Shown piece by piece: positions 1-9,648 of a DNA stretch of 17,485 nt. The position numbers were made by a program, and so were the translations under genes. Position 1 is the stretch's first letter. Each line of letters starts with the position of its first letter. Origin of the DNA: an uncultured Lachnospiraceae bacterium (GTDB lineage: Bacteria; Bacillota_A; Clostridia; Lachnospirales; Lachnospiraceae). The stretch is from assembly GCA_947177885.1 (NCBI GenBank), contig CAMWWF010000016.1, positions 1-17,485 of the forward strand, given 5' to 3'. The notes beneath the pieces were generated by a model. That model was not told the DNA's origin. It saw nothing but the letters and a program-made list of their open reading frames with translations, and ran no database searches.

Positions 1-65
1 TACGGCGACCTCCGAGATCTACACAAGGAGTATCGGCGGCAGCGTCAGATGTGTAGAAGCGACAG
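1..65 (+). other. Illumina Nextera i5 adapter left on the contig end (not genomic)
   Basis: Bases 1-24 match the 3' part of the P5 flow-cell oligo with one mismatch at 11. Bases 25-32 read AAGGAGTA, which is Nextera i5 index S507. Bases 33-46 match the Nextera read-1 linker with one mismatch at 36. Bases 47-65 match the 19-base transposon mosaic end with mismatches at 56 and 60. The four blocks are in the exact order and spacing of a Nextera i5 primer. The junction could also lie at 71, because GACAG is followed by AGACAG. Nothing here should be annotated biologically. Confidence 0.96.
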
Positions 66-160
66 AGACAGAACGGATCGCGGAGACTGTCCGGCCCGGT
101 TACCGGTTCCGGGGAGAGATCCTGCGATCTCAGGAAGTGGTTCTGTATGTGGGCCTATAG
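66..160 (+). CDS. GrpE-like protein, C-terminal fragment (5' end lost at contig end)
   Basis: An open frame runs from the adapter junction (first whole codon at 68) to TAG at 158-160 and encodes about 30 residues. It contains VRPGYRFRGEILRSQEVVLY. This has the pattern of the last beta strands of GrpE (V..GY...g.viR.a.V.V), and the canonical GrpE encoded at 4010-4666 ends with the related QKGYTYRDSVVRHSMVSV. GrpE is the nucleotide exchange factor of Hsp70 chaperones. If the call is right, the genome has a second GrpE-type protein just upstream of a dynamin-like GTPase gene. Only the C-terminus is visible, so a protein that merely carries a GrpE-like domain is equally possible. The 5' part, and any Hsp70-like partner, lies beyond the contig end. 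Confidence 0.55.
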
Positions 161-214
161 CTGACTATATCGAAAAACAGGAAATCCGGTGAAAGAACAC
201 GTTCACAGCAGTCA

Positions 215-241
215 CAGGGCACCGTAAAATCATGTGCCCTG
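215..241 (+). other. Perfect 8-bp hairpin in the gap before the dynamin-like gene
   Basis: CAGGGCAC at 215-222 pairs perfectly with GTGCCCTG at 234-241 around an 11-nt loop. No T-tract follows, so it is not a standard intrinsic terminator. It could be a processing or stability element between the GrpE-like tail and the GTPase gene. The rest of 161-317 shows no recognisable promoter. Confidence 0.35.
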
Positions 242-317
242 AGGACATATTTCCATACAATTTTGAAGGATGCACATTTGACAGAATGTGTCAGCGCACC
301 GGGACAGGAGAAGGATC

Positions 318-1871
318 ATGGCGTTAAAAGTAGAAGTATTCAGGATGTTGGATCACATACACAGTCTGTGCATGGAATGCGGGGATGCAGGAGAATTGGA
401 TGCGGTGATCCTGGAAATGAAGGCAAGACTGGAGGTGCCGCTGAGGGTTGCCGTGGTGGGCGGCATTAAGGTGGGGAAGTCTACTTTTATGAATGCGCTT
501 ATGGGTGCAGATATTCTTTGCACGGGAGTGTTGGAAACTACATATACCGTTTGTTGGTTTCGTTATGGGGAGCAGCCGGGGATCACCATCTGCTTCCGGG
601 ACGGCAGTCAGCAGGACGCCTCCCTGTCCGAGCTGCGAAAGTGGTCCGCAAGAGCGGGAGAAGAGGACAATGAACGGATGGACGGTGTGAAATATCTGAT
701 CATCTATTACCCCAGTGAGGTTCTGCGAACTATGGAATTTATAGATACTCCCGGTCTGGATGCCTCCTATGGAAAAGATTCCGGGAATACCCTGGATTTC
801 CTTTCCATCAGAGGTTCTGAAGACACAATTTATGAGGCGGGAATGGCTGACGCTGTCCTCTATGCCTTCTGCCGTACCAAAGATAAAGACGATGATGAGA
901 TCTTACAGGCATTTCATAAGGGGAAGGGCAGCTCCATTTCACCGATCAATTCCATTGGCCTTCTGACGAAGGTGGATGTTACCGGGGGCTGGGATGTATT
1001 TTCGGAAAAGTCACCGACAGAAGCCGCCAGAACGGTCACAGATTCCCTGTTGAAAAATGAAAGCATCAAAAAATTGCTTTTTTCCATACTGCCTGTCTGT
1101 GCGGGAGTATGTGAAGGATATGCGCAGCTGGTGGCGTCTGACTGGGAAGTGCTGCGACAGCTGGCGGGGGCGGACTTAATGGAATTGCAGGAGCTGCTGT
1201 TTGATGCGGAGAATTTTATTTCAGGTGCCACTGGAAATGCTTATGGAGATGCGGACAGCCGCAGAAGGCTTCTGGGGCTTCTGGGCCAATATGGGATTTT
1301 GGAGATCTCCACACTGCTGCAGGCAGGAGAAGTTCCGGAGGATATTGGAGGTATTTTGTCGGAAGTCAGCGGTATGCAGGCTGTGAGAGATATGCTGGTG
1401 CGTCATTTCGGAAACAGAACTTTTCTGATCAAGACGCAGTATATTTTTAATCATCTTCGTGCTCTGGCCCGACAGATCAGGGAAAGTCCGGAGGGGAGTG
1501 CGCGGTTGAAGGAAATCTGTAAACAGATGACGGATCAAATTGACGGGCTGGTAGTCTCCGTACAGTCTCTGAAAGAACTGAAGGTCCTGCAGGCGTATTA
1601 TAACGGTCAATTACATTTTTCGGATGAGGAGGAAAAGCAGGACTTTTTAAGTATTATGGGGGAATTTGGGCGTTCTGCAGAGAACCGGCTGGGTGTAAGG
1701 GAAGGACTGACCATAAAAGAGCTTGCCTGTCGCGCACGGCAGAAGGCAGCAGCCTGGCATGGAAGGGCCGGCGACTGGATGAGGCCGCGGGCTTATGCAG
1801 AGGCGGCTTCCATTGCCGCCCGTTCTTATGAACAGATGCTTTACCATTTAAACGCCCTCAGCGAAGAGTAA
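318..1871 (+). CDS. Dynamin-like large GTPase (dynamin family protein)
   Basis: The 517-residue product has an N-terminal GTPase domain. The P-loop GGIKVGKS is at residues 48-55, the G3 motif DTPGLD at about 143-148, and the G4 motif TKVD at 217-220. The C-terminal half is largely helical and has no obvious hydrophobic membrane hairpin. Bacterial dynamin-like proteins of this size bind and remodel membranes or act in stress responses, but the role here is not known. I chose ATG 318 because AGGAG at 306-310 lies 7 nt upstream. An in-frame GTG at 288 would add ten residues but has no comparable ribosome binding site. The gene follows a GrpE-like gene tail on the same strand, which suggests co-transcription and a possible link to a chaperone. 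The family call is firm, the function is not. Confidence 0.85.
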   Translation: MALKVEVFRMLDHIHSLCMECGDAGELDAVILEMKARLEVPLRVAVVGGIKVGKSTFMNALMGADILCTGVLETTYTVCWFRYGEQPGITICFRDGSQQDASLSELRKWSARAGEEDNERMDGVKYLIIYYPSEVLRTMEFIDTPGLDASYGKDSGNTLDFLSIRGSEDTIYEAGMADAVLYAFCRTKDKDDDEILQAFHKGKGSSISPINSIGLLTKVDVTGGWDVFSEKSPTEAARTVTDSLLKNESIKKLLFSILPVCAGVCEGYAQLVASDWEVLRQLAGADLMELQELLFDAENFISGATGNAYGDADSRRRLLGLLGQYGILEISTLLQAGEVPEDIGGILSEVSGMQAVRDMLVRHFGNRTFLIKTQYIFNHLRALARQIRESPEGSARLKEICKQMTDQIDGLVVSVQSLKELKVLQAYYNGQLHFSDEEEKQDFLSIMGEFGRSAENRLGVREGLTIKELACRARQKAAAWHGRAGDWMRPRAYAEAASIAARSYEQMLYHLNALSEE

Positions 1872-1914
1872 TATGGAATGCGTTTCGGATTTCCGGAATG
1901 AAGGTGGCATAAAC

Positions 1915-2064
1915 ATGGGGAATAATAAATATAATCAGAATGGCAGGGAAAATCCCGTATACAGGATCCGCAGAAGGGACTATTATCTTTTAAATGACAG
2001 GTTGTCGGGCATGACAGATGCCGTCTGTTATGGATTTTTACGTAAAAATTCAATAAATTGTTGA
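1915..2064 (+). CDS. Small ORF of 49 codons, unknown, doubtful
   Basis: ATG 1915 is preceded by AAGGTGG (1901-1907) at 7-nt spacing, a good ribosome binding site. The predicted product is polar and basic (MGNNKYNQNGRENPVYRIRR at its start) and matches no family I recognise. The frame also opens at ATG 1873, directly after the dynamin stop. Its stop codon at 2062-2064 lies inside the -35 box of the promoter for the next gene. It may be a small protein translated from the end of the dynamin transcript, or chance. Conservation in relatives would decide. Confidence 0.25.
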   Translation: MGNNKYNQNGRENPVYRIRRRDYYLLNDRLSGMTDAVCYGFLRKNSINC

Positions 2065-2089
2065 CATTTATCGATAAACAGAATATACT
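2061..2089 (+). promoter_or_regulatory. Strong sigma-A type promoter for the DUF6465-type gene
   Basis: TTGACA at 2061-2066 and TATACT at 2084-2089 are separated by exactly 17 nt. The start codon of the next gene lies about 80 nt downstream. A second -10-like TATAAT at 2136-2141 has no good -35 partner. Confidence 0.8.
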
Positions 2090-2172
2090 GCTTGTGTCGG
2101 AGAGTGAAAAAGTCTGTTTTATAGGGAAAAAAGAGTATAATATTGCTTCATAAATGAAGGGAGAGAAAAGTT

Positions 2173-2628
2173 ATGGCAGCAGATAAGAAAACAACCGCAA
2201 AGGTTGAAGCACCTAAGACAGCAGCTAAGAAGGCAGCAGACACTAAGACCGCAGAGCCTGTTCAGGCAGAGACCGAAAAGAAAGAGACTGTTAAGAGCGA
2301 AACAGCAGCCGCGAAGAAAGAAGCAGGGAAAAAGACAACAGAGACAAAGAAGACAGTAGAGAAAAAGACAGCAGAGGTAAAGAAGACTGTTGGACGCGGA
2401 AGGAAGCCGGCTGCCAAGAAGGCAGAATTAAAGAGCGAGCTTCATCTTCAGTTCGGCGGTAATTCCTATACACAGGATGAGTTGGTGAAGATTGCAAAGG
2501 ATGTATGGAAGTACGATCTGAAGCAGAAGGTTGGAGATCTGGAAACCGTCGAGCTGTATATAAAGCCCGAGGAACATGCTGTTTATTATGTAATGAACAA
2601 GGAATTCACAGGCAGCTTTTATATTTAA
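2173..2628 (+). CDS. DUF6465-type protein with lysine/alanine-rich N-terminal tail
   Basis: The 151-residue product has two parts. Residues 1-89 are low-complexity, rich in Lys, Ala, Thr and Glu, resembling histone-H1-like tails, with GRGRKP at 74-79 that resembles an AT-hook core. Residues 90-151 (from LHLQFGG to TGSFYI) form a compact domain that I associate with the DUF6465 family of Clostridia, which has no established function. ATG 2173 has a purine-rich site (AGGGAGAG) about 9 nt upstream. The gene has its own strong promoter and terminator, so it is monocistronic. The tail suggests nucleic-acid or cell-wall polyanion binding, but this is inference. No signal peptide or membrane segment is visible. 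Residues 90-151 give the more reliable family signal, since basic low-complexity tails attract false matches. Confidence 0.75.
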   Translation: MAADKKTTAKVEAPKTAAKKAADTKTAEPVQAETEKKETVKSETAAAKKEAGKKTTETKKTVEKKTAEVKKTVGRGRKPAAKKAELKSELHLQFGGNSYTQDELVKIAKDVWKYDLKQKVGDLETVELYIKPEEHAVYYVMNKEFTGSFYI

Positions 2629-2652
2629 GTTAATAGAAAAATCCGACTATTC

Positions 2653-2718
2653 AAAAGACTCGGACAGGATTGGCTGTGGGATGGATTTCCCCGTGCCGGT
2701 CTGTCAGGGTCTTTTTTT
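2653..2718 (+). terminator. Intrinsic terminator after the DUF6465-type gene
   Basis: The arm from AAAAGAC (2653-2659) through GACAG (2663-2667) pairs with CTGTC (2701-2705) through GTCTTTT. The helix extends inward through ATTGGC pairing with GCCGGT, and seven T follow C2711. A-rich and T-rich ends on both sides would allow termination on either strand. It insulates the gene from the hrcA operon. Confidence 0.8.
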
Positions 2719-2758
2719 GCGTTTATAATTATTTTAGATTTATTTTTCTGAAAATCGG

Positions 2759-2787
2759 TTGACAATATAGGGGGTAAGTGATATTTT
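2759..2787 (+). promoter_or_regulatory. Promoter of the hrcA-grpE-dnaK-dnaJ operon
   Basis: TTGACA at 2759-2764 and TATTTT at 2782-2787 are separated by 17 nt. The CIRCE operator begins 15 nt beyond the -10 box, so HrcA bound there would cover the transcription start and the early transcribed region. Confidence 0.82.
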
Positions 2788-2801
2788 ATGGTTAGCAGAT
2801 A

Positions 2802-2828
2802 TTAGCACTCCCTTTTGACGAGTGCTAA
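2802..2828 (+). promoter_or_regulatory. CIRCE operator (HrcA binding site)
   Basis: TTAGCACTC (2802-2810), a 9-nt spacer and GAGTGCTAA (2820-2828) form a perfect inverted repeat identical to the CIRCE consensus. HrcA binds this element and represses class I heat-shock genes. I found no second CIRCE in front of dnaK, so the whole operon appears to be controlled from this site. Confidence 0.97.
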
Positions 2829-2850
2829 TAATGCGAAGGGAGGTATAGAA

Positions 2851-3885
2851 GTGGAGCTGGATGATAGAAAGAAGAAAATTCTTCAGGCAGTTATCCGCAA
2901 TTACCTGGAAACAGGGGAGCCGGTTGGCAGCAGGACCATTTCGAAATATACTGACCTGAACCTGAGTTCCGCTACGATCCGTAATGAGATGGCGGATCTG
3001 GAGGAGATGGGTTATATATTGCAGCCCCATACTTCTGCCGGACGAATCCCCTCCGACAAGGGCTACCGCCTTTATGTGGATACCATGATGGAGGAGAAAG
3101 AGCGGGAAGTAGTAGAAATGAAGGAAATGCTGGTGCAGCGTCAGGATAAGATGGAGACACTGCTCAAGCAGGTGGCCAGAGTCCTTGCTCAGAACACACA
3201 GTATGCTACCATGATATCCGCGCCCCAGGCAAAACGGAGTAAGCTGAAATTTATTCAGCTTTCCCGGGTGGACGCGGGCCAGATTCTGGCAGTCATTGTT
3301 ATAGAAGGAAATGTGATCAAAAACAATATCCTTTCCGTGGATGAAGAAATCGATGATGAGACACTGTTAAAATTAAACATCCTGTTGAACACCCATTTAA
3401 ACGGCCTGTCCATCGATGAGATCAATCTGGCGATGATAGCGGTCATGAAGCAGCAGGCAGGCATCCACAGCGCCATTGTCAGCGAGGTGATCGATGCGGT
3501 GGCGGAGGCTATCAGGGCAGAGGAGGATCTGGAGATCTATACCAGCGGTACGAACAATATTCTGCGATATCCGGAGCTGGCGGACCACCAGAAAGCCAGT
3601 GAGCTGATAAATGCGTTTGAAGAGAAGCAGCTGTTGGGAACTCTTCTTCAAGACAAGAATGAAGAGGAAGAGAATACGGGAATCCAGGTCTACATCGGAT
3701 CGGAAAGTCCGGTCCAGAGCATGCGGGACTGTAGTGTGGTCACAGCCACCTATGAATTGGGGGATGGCATGAAGGGAACTATTGGCATTGTGGGGCCCAA
3801 GAGAATGGATTATGACAAGGTGGTCAGAACGCTCAGGTCTCTGCAGGTACAGTTGGATGAATTGTACAAGGACGATGAGAAGTGA
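2851..3885 (+). CDS. hrcA: Heat-inducible transcription repressor HrcA
   Basis: The 344-residue protein has the usual HrcA length. The N-terminal winged-helix region includes LETGEPVGSRTISK and SSATIRNEMADLEEMGY, followed by SAGRIPSDKGYRLYVD, all HrcA hallmarks. The C-terminal region has the sensor/dimerisation features, including GIVGPKRMDY near the end. HrcA represses its own operon through CIRCE, and its activity usually depends on GroEL. I chose GTG 2851 because AAGGGAGG (2836-2843) lies 7 nt upstream. An upstream TTG at 2815 would give the same frame, but it falls inside the CIRCE spacer and has no ribosome binding site. It is the first gene of the chaperone operon, 124 nt ahead of grpE. 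Confidence 0.97.
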   Translation: MELDDRKKKILQAVIRNYLETGEPVGSRTISKYTDLNLSSATIRNEMADLEEMGYILQPHTSAGRIPSDKGYRLYVDTMMEEKEREVVEMKEMLVQRQDKMETLLKQVARVLAQNTQYATMISAPQAKRSKLKFIQLSRVDAGQILAVIVIEGNVIKNNILSVDEEIDDETLLKLNILLNTHLNGLSIDEINLAMIAVMKQQAGIHSAIVSEVIDAVAEAIRAEEDLEIYTSGTNNILRYPELADHQKASELINAFEEKQLLGTLLQDKNEEEENTGIQVYIGSESPVQSMRDCSVVTATYELGDGMKGTIGIVGPKRMDYDKVVRTLRSLQVQLDELYKDDEK

Positions 3886-4009
3886 GGGATTGTTTTGAAA
3901 CCGGCACCCGGTTCCCTGCTGTGGATGACAGGTCAGCGCCGTGTTTGCAGAAGTATTTGCCAGCGCTTTTTAAATATAGAAGACAGAATACAGAGAAAGG
4001 GATGGTAAT

Positions 4010-4666
4010 ATGACAGAACAGGAAAAGGAAGAAACGAAAACGGTGGAAGCCACTGAGGAAGACACAGAAGCAGCAGAAGAGATCATAGAGGAAGCGGAAG
4101 ATGTTTCTGCAGAGGATTCTCCCGGGGATTCCGGAGAAGATATTTCAGAGGGAGCTTCGGAAGAGGCGCCTATGAGCAGGGCGGAGAAGAAGGCTGCCAG
4201 AAAACAGGCAAAGCAGGACAAGAAGGCGGATGCCTGCAAGGAGCAGATTGCACAGCTGGAGGATAAAGTAAAACGCCAGCTTGCCGAATTTGAGAATTTC
4301 CGCAACCGCTCCGAGAAGGAAAAGCAGGCCATGTTTGAGACGGGAGCTAAGAGTGTGATAGAGAAGATTCTTCCCGTTGTCGATAATTTTGAGAGAGGTC
4401 TTGCCACGGTGCCGGAGGAAAAAAGGGAGGATCCCTTTGTGGACGGGATGACCCGTGTCTACAAACAGCTTCTCACGGAACTGGAAAATATCGGCGTGAA
4501 GCCTATTGAGGCTGTGGGGCAGGAGTTTGACCCGAATCTCCACAATGCGGTGATGCAGGCGGAAAGCGATGAGTATGAGTCCGGTGTGGTGGCGCAGGAG
4601 CTGCAGAAGGGTTATACCTACCGTGACAGCGTGGTCCGTCATTCCATGGTTTCCGTAACAAAATGA
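4010..4666 (+). CDS. grpE: Nucleotide exchange factor GrpE
   Basis: The 218-residue protein accelerates ADP release from DnaK. The first ~50 residues are very acidic (Glu/Asp/Ser-rich) and are followed by a lysine-rich stretch and a long coiled-coil helix (EQIAQLEDKVKRQLAEFENF). The C-terminal beta domain contains FDPNLHNAVMQ and QKGYTYRDSVVRHSMVSV, the GrpE signature. ATG 4010 follows AAAGGGATGG at a suitable distance. An internal ATG before SRAEKKAARKQ would give a shorter form without the acidic tail, but it has no better site. The gene stands between hrcA and dnaK in the CIRCE-controlled operon, as in Bacillus subtilis. Confidence 0.96.
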   Translation: MTEQEKEETKTVEATEEDTEAAEEIIEEAEDVSAEDSPGDSGEDISEGASEEAPMSRAEKKAARKQAKQDKKADACKEQIAQLEDKVKRQLAEFENFRNRSEKEKQAMFETGAKSVIEKILPVVDNFERGLATVPEEKREDPFVDGMTRVYKQLLTELENIGVKPIEAVGQEFDPNLHNAVMQAESDEYESGVVAQELQKGYTYRDSVVRHSMVSVTK

Positions 4667-4735
4667 GGAAACCGCAGTGTTTTTAATTTAATATCAGTAT
4701 ATGACTTTATAAATGTACAGGAAAACAAATTTTGA

Positions 4736-6622
<1,887 letters not shown>

Positions 6623-6680
6623 AATAAACAACAGACCTTCATCTTATAAAATGTTGCGAAGGCAGGCATGAGGTATAAGT

Positions 6681-7862
6681 ATGGCAGAGCAGAAAAGGGA
6701 CTATTATGAGGTTCTTGGCGTTGAGAAAAATGCAGATGATGCTGCAATAAAAAAAGCATATCGTGTGCTGGCTAAAAAGTATCACCCGGATATGAATCCG
6801 GGTGATGCTGAGGCTGAGAAGAAATTCAAGGAAGCTTCCGAGGCATATGCCGTGCTCAGTGATCTGGACAAGAGGAAGCAGTACGACCAGTTCGGTCATG
6901 CGGCCTTTGAGGGTGGTGCCGGCGGAGCGGGCGGATTTGATTTCAGCGGAATGGATTTTGAGGATATCTTCGGCGACCTCTTCGGAAGCTTTTTCGGAGG
7001 CGGCAGGAGCAGCAGGGCGCACAGCAACGGTCCCATGAAAGGGGCAAATCTGCGCACCAGCGTCCGCATTACCTTTGAGGAGGCGGTGTTCGGCTGCAAT
7101 AAGGAAATCGAATTGACGGTCAAGGAGACCTGTAAAACCTGTAACGGCTCCGGGGCAAAGCCTGGAACCAGTCCTGAAACCTGTAAGCGATGCGGAGGTA
7201 AGGGTCAGACTGTAGTGACGGAAAATGCCTTTTTCGGAATCACCCGGAGCGTGAAGATCTGTCCTGACTGTCAGGGAACCGGTAAGGTGATCAGGGAAAA
7301 GTGTCCGGAATGTTACGGGTCCGGTTATATTTCCATGAAGAAGCGTTATTCGGTGGATATCCCTGCCGGGATTGACAACGGCCAGTCCGTCCGCAAGCCC
7401 GGTCTGGGCGATCCCGGTATCAACGGGGGCCCCAGAGGAGACGTGCTGGTGGAAGTCATTGTGGGCCGTCATCCTATTTTCCAGAGGCAGGATATGGATA
7501 TTTATTCCACTGTTCCCATGTCCTATGCGGTGGCATCCCTTGGCGGAGAGGTTCTGATCGACACGGTGGACGGCAAGGTGATCTATGACGTAAAGGCCGG
7601 TACACAGACGGACACCAGGATCCGGTTAAAGGGCAAGGGTGTTCCTTCCTGGAGAAACAGGGATGTACGGGGCGACCATTATGTGACACTGGTAGTGCAG
7701 GTGCCTGATAAGCTGAGCCATGAGGCGAAGGAGCTGCTGCGCCAGTTTGACGAGATCACCGGCAATTCCCTGCATGCGGCAAAAAATGCCACGGGCGGAG
7801 GAGAGGATCCGAAGGACGCCAGAGAAACCAGGGATAACAAATTCTGGAAAAAGAAGAAATAG
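6681..7862 (+). CDS. dnaJ: Chaperone DnaJ (type I Hsp40)
   Basis: The 393-residue protein delivers substrates to DnaK and stimulates its ATPase. The J-domain (about residues 5-70) carries the HPD motif at 35-37. It is followed by a Gly/Phe-rich linker ([19 protein letters not shown]) and a four-repeat zinc-binding domain from Cys151: [24 protein letters not shown] and CPECYGSG. The C-terminal substrate-binding domain follows, with a Lys-rich end. All type I elements are intact. ATG 6681 has AGGT about 7 nt upstream, a modest site. The gene is the last of the operon and is followed by a terminator at 7916. Confidence 0.98.
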   Translation: MAEQKRDYYEVLGVEKNADDAAIKKAYRVLAKKYHPDMNPGDAEAEKKFKEASEAYAVLSDLDKRKQYDQFGHAAFEGGAGGAGGFDFSGMDFEDIFGDLFGSFFGGGRSSRAHSNGPMKGANLRTSVRITFEEAVFGCNKEIELTVKETCKTCNGSGAKPGTSPETCKRCGGKGQTVVTENAFFGITRSVKICPDCQGTGKVIREKCPECYGSGYISMKKRYSVDIPAGIDNGQSVRKPGLGDPGINGGPRGDVLVEVIVGRHPIFQRQDMDIYSTVPMSYAVASLGGEVLIDTVDGKVIYDVKAGTQTDTRIRLKGKGVPSWRNRDVRGDHYVTLVVQVPDKLSHEAKELLRQFDEITGNSLHAAKNATGGGEDPKDARETRDNKFWKKKK

Positions 7863-7915
7863 GAAAGAAGAATTAAATATAAATATTGAAGATTTGCTTT
7901 TATAAAGGGAATCAG

Positions 7916-7960
7916 ACACCGCAGGATCCTTTGTTTTGTCCTGCGGTGTTATTGTATTTA
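7916..7960 (+). terminator. Terminator closing the hrcA-dnaJ operon
   Basis: ACACCGCAGGA (7916-7926) pairs perfectly with TCCTGCGGTGT (7939-7949) around a 12-nt loop. The following bases are T-rich but interrupted (TTATTGTATTTATTG). It lies 54 nt after the dnaJ stop and separates the chaperone operon from the membrane ligase gene. Confidence 0.85.
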
Positions 7961-8016
7961 TTGTAACAGTTCGGACAGCGCCTCCCGCGGGCAATGAATC
8001 AGACGGCGGGAAATAC

Positions 8017-8045
8017 TTCTCAAACTGCTGAAAAAGAGGTATACT
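8017..8045 (+). promoter_or_regulatory. Possible promoter for the O-antigen-ligase-like gene
   Basis: TATACT at 8040-8045 is a good -10 box 33 nt before the start codon. The hexamer 17 nt upstream (TTCTCA, 8017-8022) is a poor -35. A promoter is expected here because a terminator precedes the gene. Confidence 0.4.
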
Positions 8046-8077
8046 GATAGGAAGAATTCAGGATAGGAAAAAGACAA

Positions 8078-9604
8078 ATGAATGATTTCATCAGTACACT
8101 GTGTAAATTATATTTCATATTTCTGACAACGGTATTGTCCCTTTATACAGGAGGAACTTACTGGAAGCTGGGGGATACTAAATATATGCTGTTCCGCAAT
8201 GTTTCCGTGATCTGTCTGGGGGTATGGCTGGCAGTTTCTCTGATCCGCGCAGTGATCTCTTTTATCGGCGGGACAAGGCATCTTCCGAGACTCAGTATTA
8301 CGGATATCTGTATGTTGGCTTACGGGGCGGCGGTGCTGATCTCAGCGTTTTGCAGTCCTTACGTTCATGTCCCCTGGCTGGGCTACATGGAGTGGTATAT
8401 GGGGGCGGTCTCCCAGTGTATGTTTGTGTGTATCTATTTCTTTATGTCCAGGTCATACGATGGAAGCCGCGTTCCGATTTATGTGGGAGAGACGGCTCTT
8501 GCCGTTGTGTTCCTGATCGGTTTCGCCAATCGTCTGGGATTTGATCCGGCGAAGCTGATGCAGCCTTTTACATACAAAAGCTGGGAGTACAGTCATATGA
8601 TCTCCACCATCGGTAATATAAACTGGTTCTGCGGCTTCTGCTGCGTCATGCTGGGATTTCCGGTGGCGGGATATCTGAAGAGCAGGGGAAAGCTTGAAAT
8701 GCTGCTGCATTTTACAGTGAGCGTCATGGGGCTGGTGCTCCTGTGCATCCAGGGAAGTGACGCGGGACCTTTGATCGCGGCGGTATGTATCGGTATCAGC
8801 CTGTTGTATGGATTGGGAGATAAAAAGATTTTCTGCCGGGGGCTTGCCATGACGGCGGGGATGTGTCTGGTGATGGCAGCGTACGGAAAGACGGTGAAGC
8901 TGCTGGGGACGGAGGCAATGGCGGCGGTGCCCGCAGACGGTATCGGCCTGGACAGGATGGCATGGAACGGATGGTGGGTTGTAGGAGCGGTGTTTTTGGC
9001 ATTGGCGGCAGTATTTGGTAAAATTTCCGCGAAGACGGCAAAGAAAGCAGGGTATGTGTTGATGCTTTCAGGAGCTTTGGCGGTGGTCTCGCTGGCAGCT
9101 GTATATGCAGTGCGTATGCCGAAGGGAGACGGCTGGGGGAGCGGCAGAGGCGGCCTGTGGCGGTTTGCGTGGCAGGGATTTGTACAGGGCGGGTTCCGAC
9201 AGAAGCTGGTAGGCGCGGGACCGGATTGCTTTGCCAATTACATCTATTCCACCCTGCCGGCATCGGAACTGACTCCCACGGAAGGATTCTGGACCGGAAC
9301 CATATATGCCAATGCCCATAATGAATGGCTGAATACGCTGGTAAATCTGGGAATACTGGGGGTGGCGGCCCTTGCGGGAATTTACATCGGCGGTATGAAG
9401 CGTTACCGGAAAGTGCTTTTGGGAATGCTGGTTATTGCCATGTATGGGATCAATTCTCTGATCAGCTTTCAGCAGGTTCTGAGTACGCCGCTGCTTTTTA
9501 TGGTGTTGGGGCTGTGCGAGTATCAGATGCGAAGCAGGGACGAAAAAGGATCCTTAAACGGACTGAATCGATTGGAGGAAAAAGCGGGAGCGGAAATCCG
9601 GTAA
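8078..9604 (+). CDS. O-antigen ligase / Wzy-like polytopic membrane protein
   Basis: The 508-residue product has about ten or more hydrophobic membrane segments. STIGNINWFCGF near residues 174-186 fits the IGNxN motif of the family. A long extracytoplasmic loop contains GAGPDCFANYIY and ANAHNEWLNTLVNLGILG, with His414. This GxGPdxf...HNexLn pattern is typical of the O-antigen ligase (Wzy_C) domain. Members polymerise or transfer glycans outside the membrane. Without LPS in Clostridia, a wall polysaccharide, teichuronic-type polymer or glycoprotein substrate is likely, but the substrate cannot be read from the sequence. No glycan genes flank it. It lies alone between dnaJ and prmA, which are adjacent in Bacillus subtilis. 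ATG 8078 has a weak AGGA site about 11 nt upstream. Confidence 0.75.
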   Translation: MNDFISTLCKLYFIFLTTVLSLYTGGTYWKLGDTKYMLFRNVSVICLGVWLAVSLIRAVISFIGGTRHLPRLSITDICMLAYGAAVLISAFCSPYVHVPWLGYMEWYMGAVSQCMFVCIYFFMSRSYDGSRVPIYVGETALAVVFLIGFANRLGFDPAKLMQPFTYKSWEYSHMISTIGNINWFCGFCCVMLGFPVAGYLKSRGKLEMLLHFTVSVMGLVLLCIQGSDAGPLIAAVCIGISLLYGLGDKKIFCRGLAMTAGMCLVMAAYGKTVKLLGTEAMAAVPADGIGLDRMAWNGWWVVGAVFLALAAVFGKISAKTAKKAGYVLMLSGALAVVSLAAVYAVRMPKGDGWGSGRGGLWRFAWQGFVQGGFRQKLVGAGPDCFANYIYSTLPASELTPTEGFWTGTIYANAHNEWLNTLVNLGILGVAALAGIYIGGMKRYRKVLLGMLVIAMYGINSLISFQQVLSTPLLFMVLGLCEYQMRSRDEKGSLNGLNRLEEKAGAEIR

Positions 9605-9648
9605 AACGGATCAAGGCGACGGAAGAGCGGCAGATAAGGGCGGAGAAG

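Noticed and set aside
2815..2850. TTG 2815 as the hrcA start
   Set aside because: It lies within the CIRCE spacer and has no ribosome binding site. GTG 2851 has AAGGGAGG at 7 nt and gives the family's normal N-terminus.
3935..3970. Terminator between hrcA and grpE (AGCGC/GCGCT followed by TTTTTA)
   Set aside because: The stem is only five base pairs around a loop of more than 20 nt, and it lies inside an operon. At most a weak attenuator.
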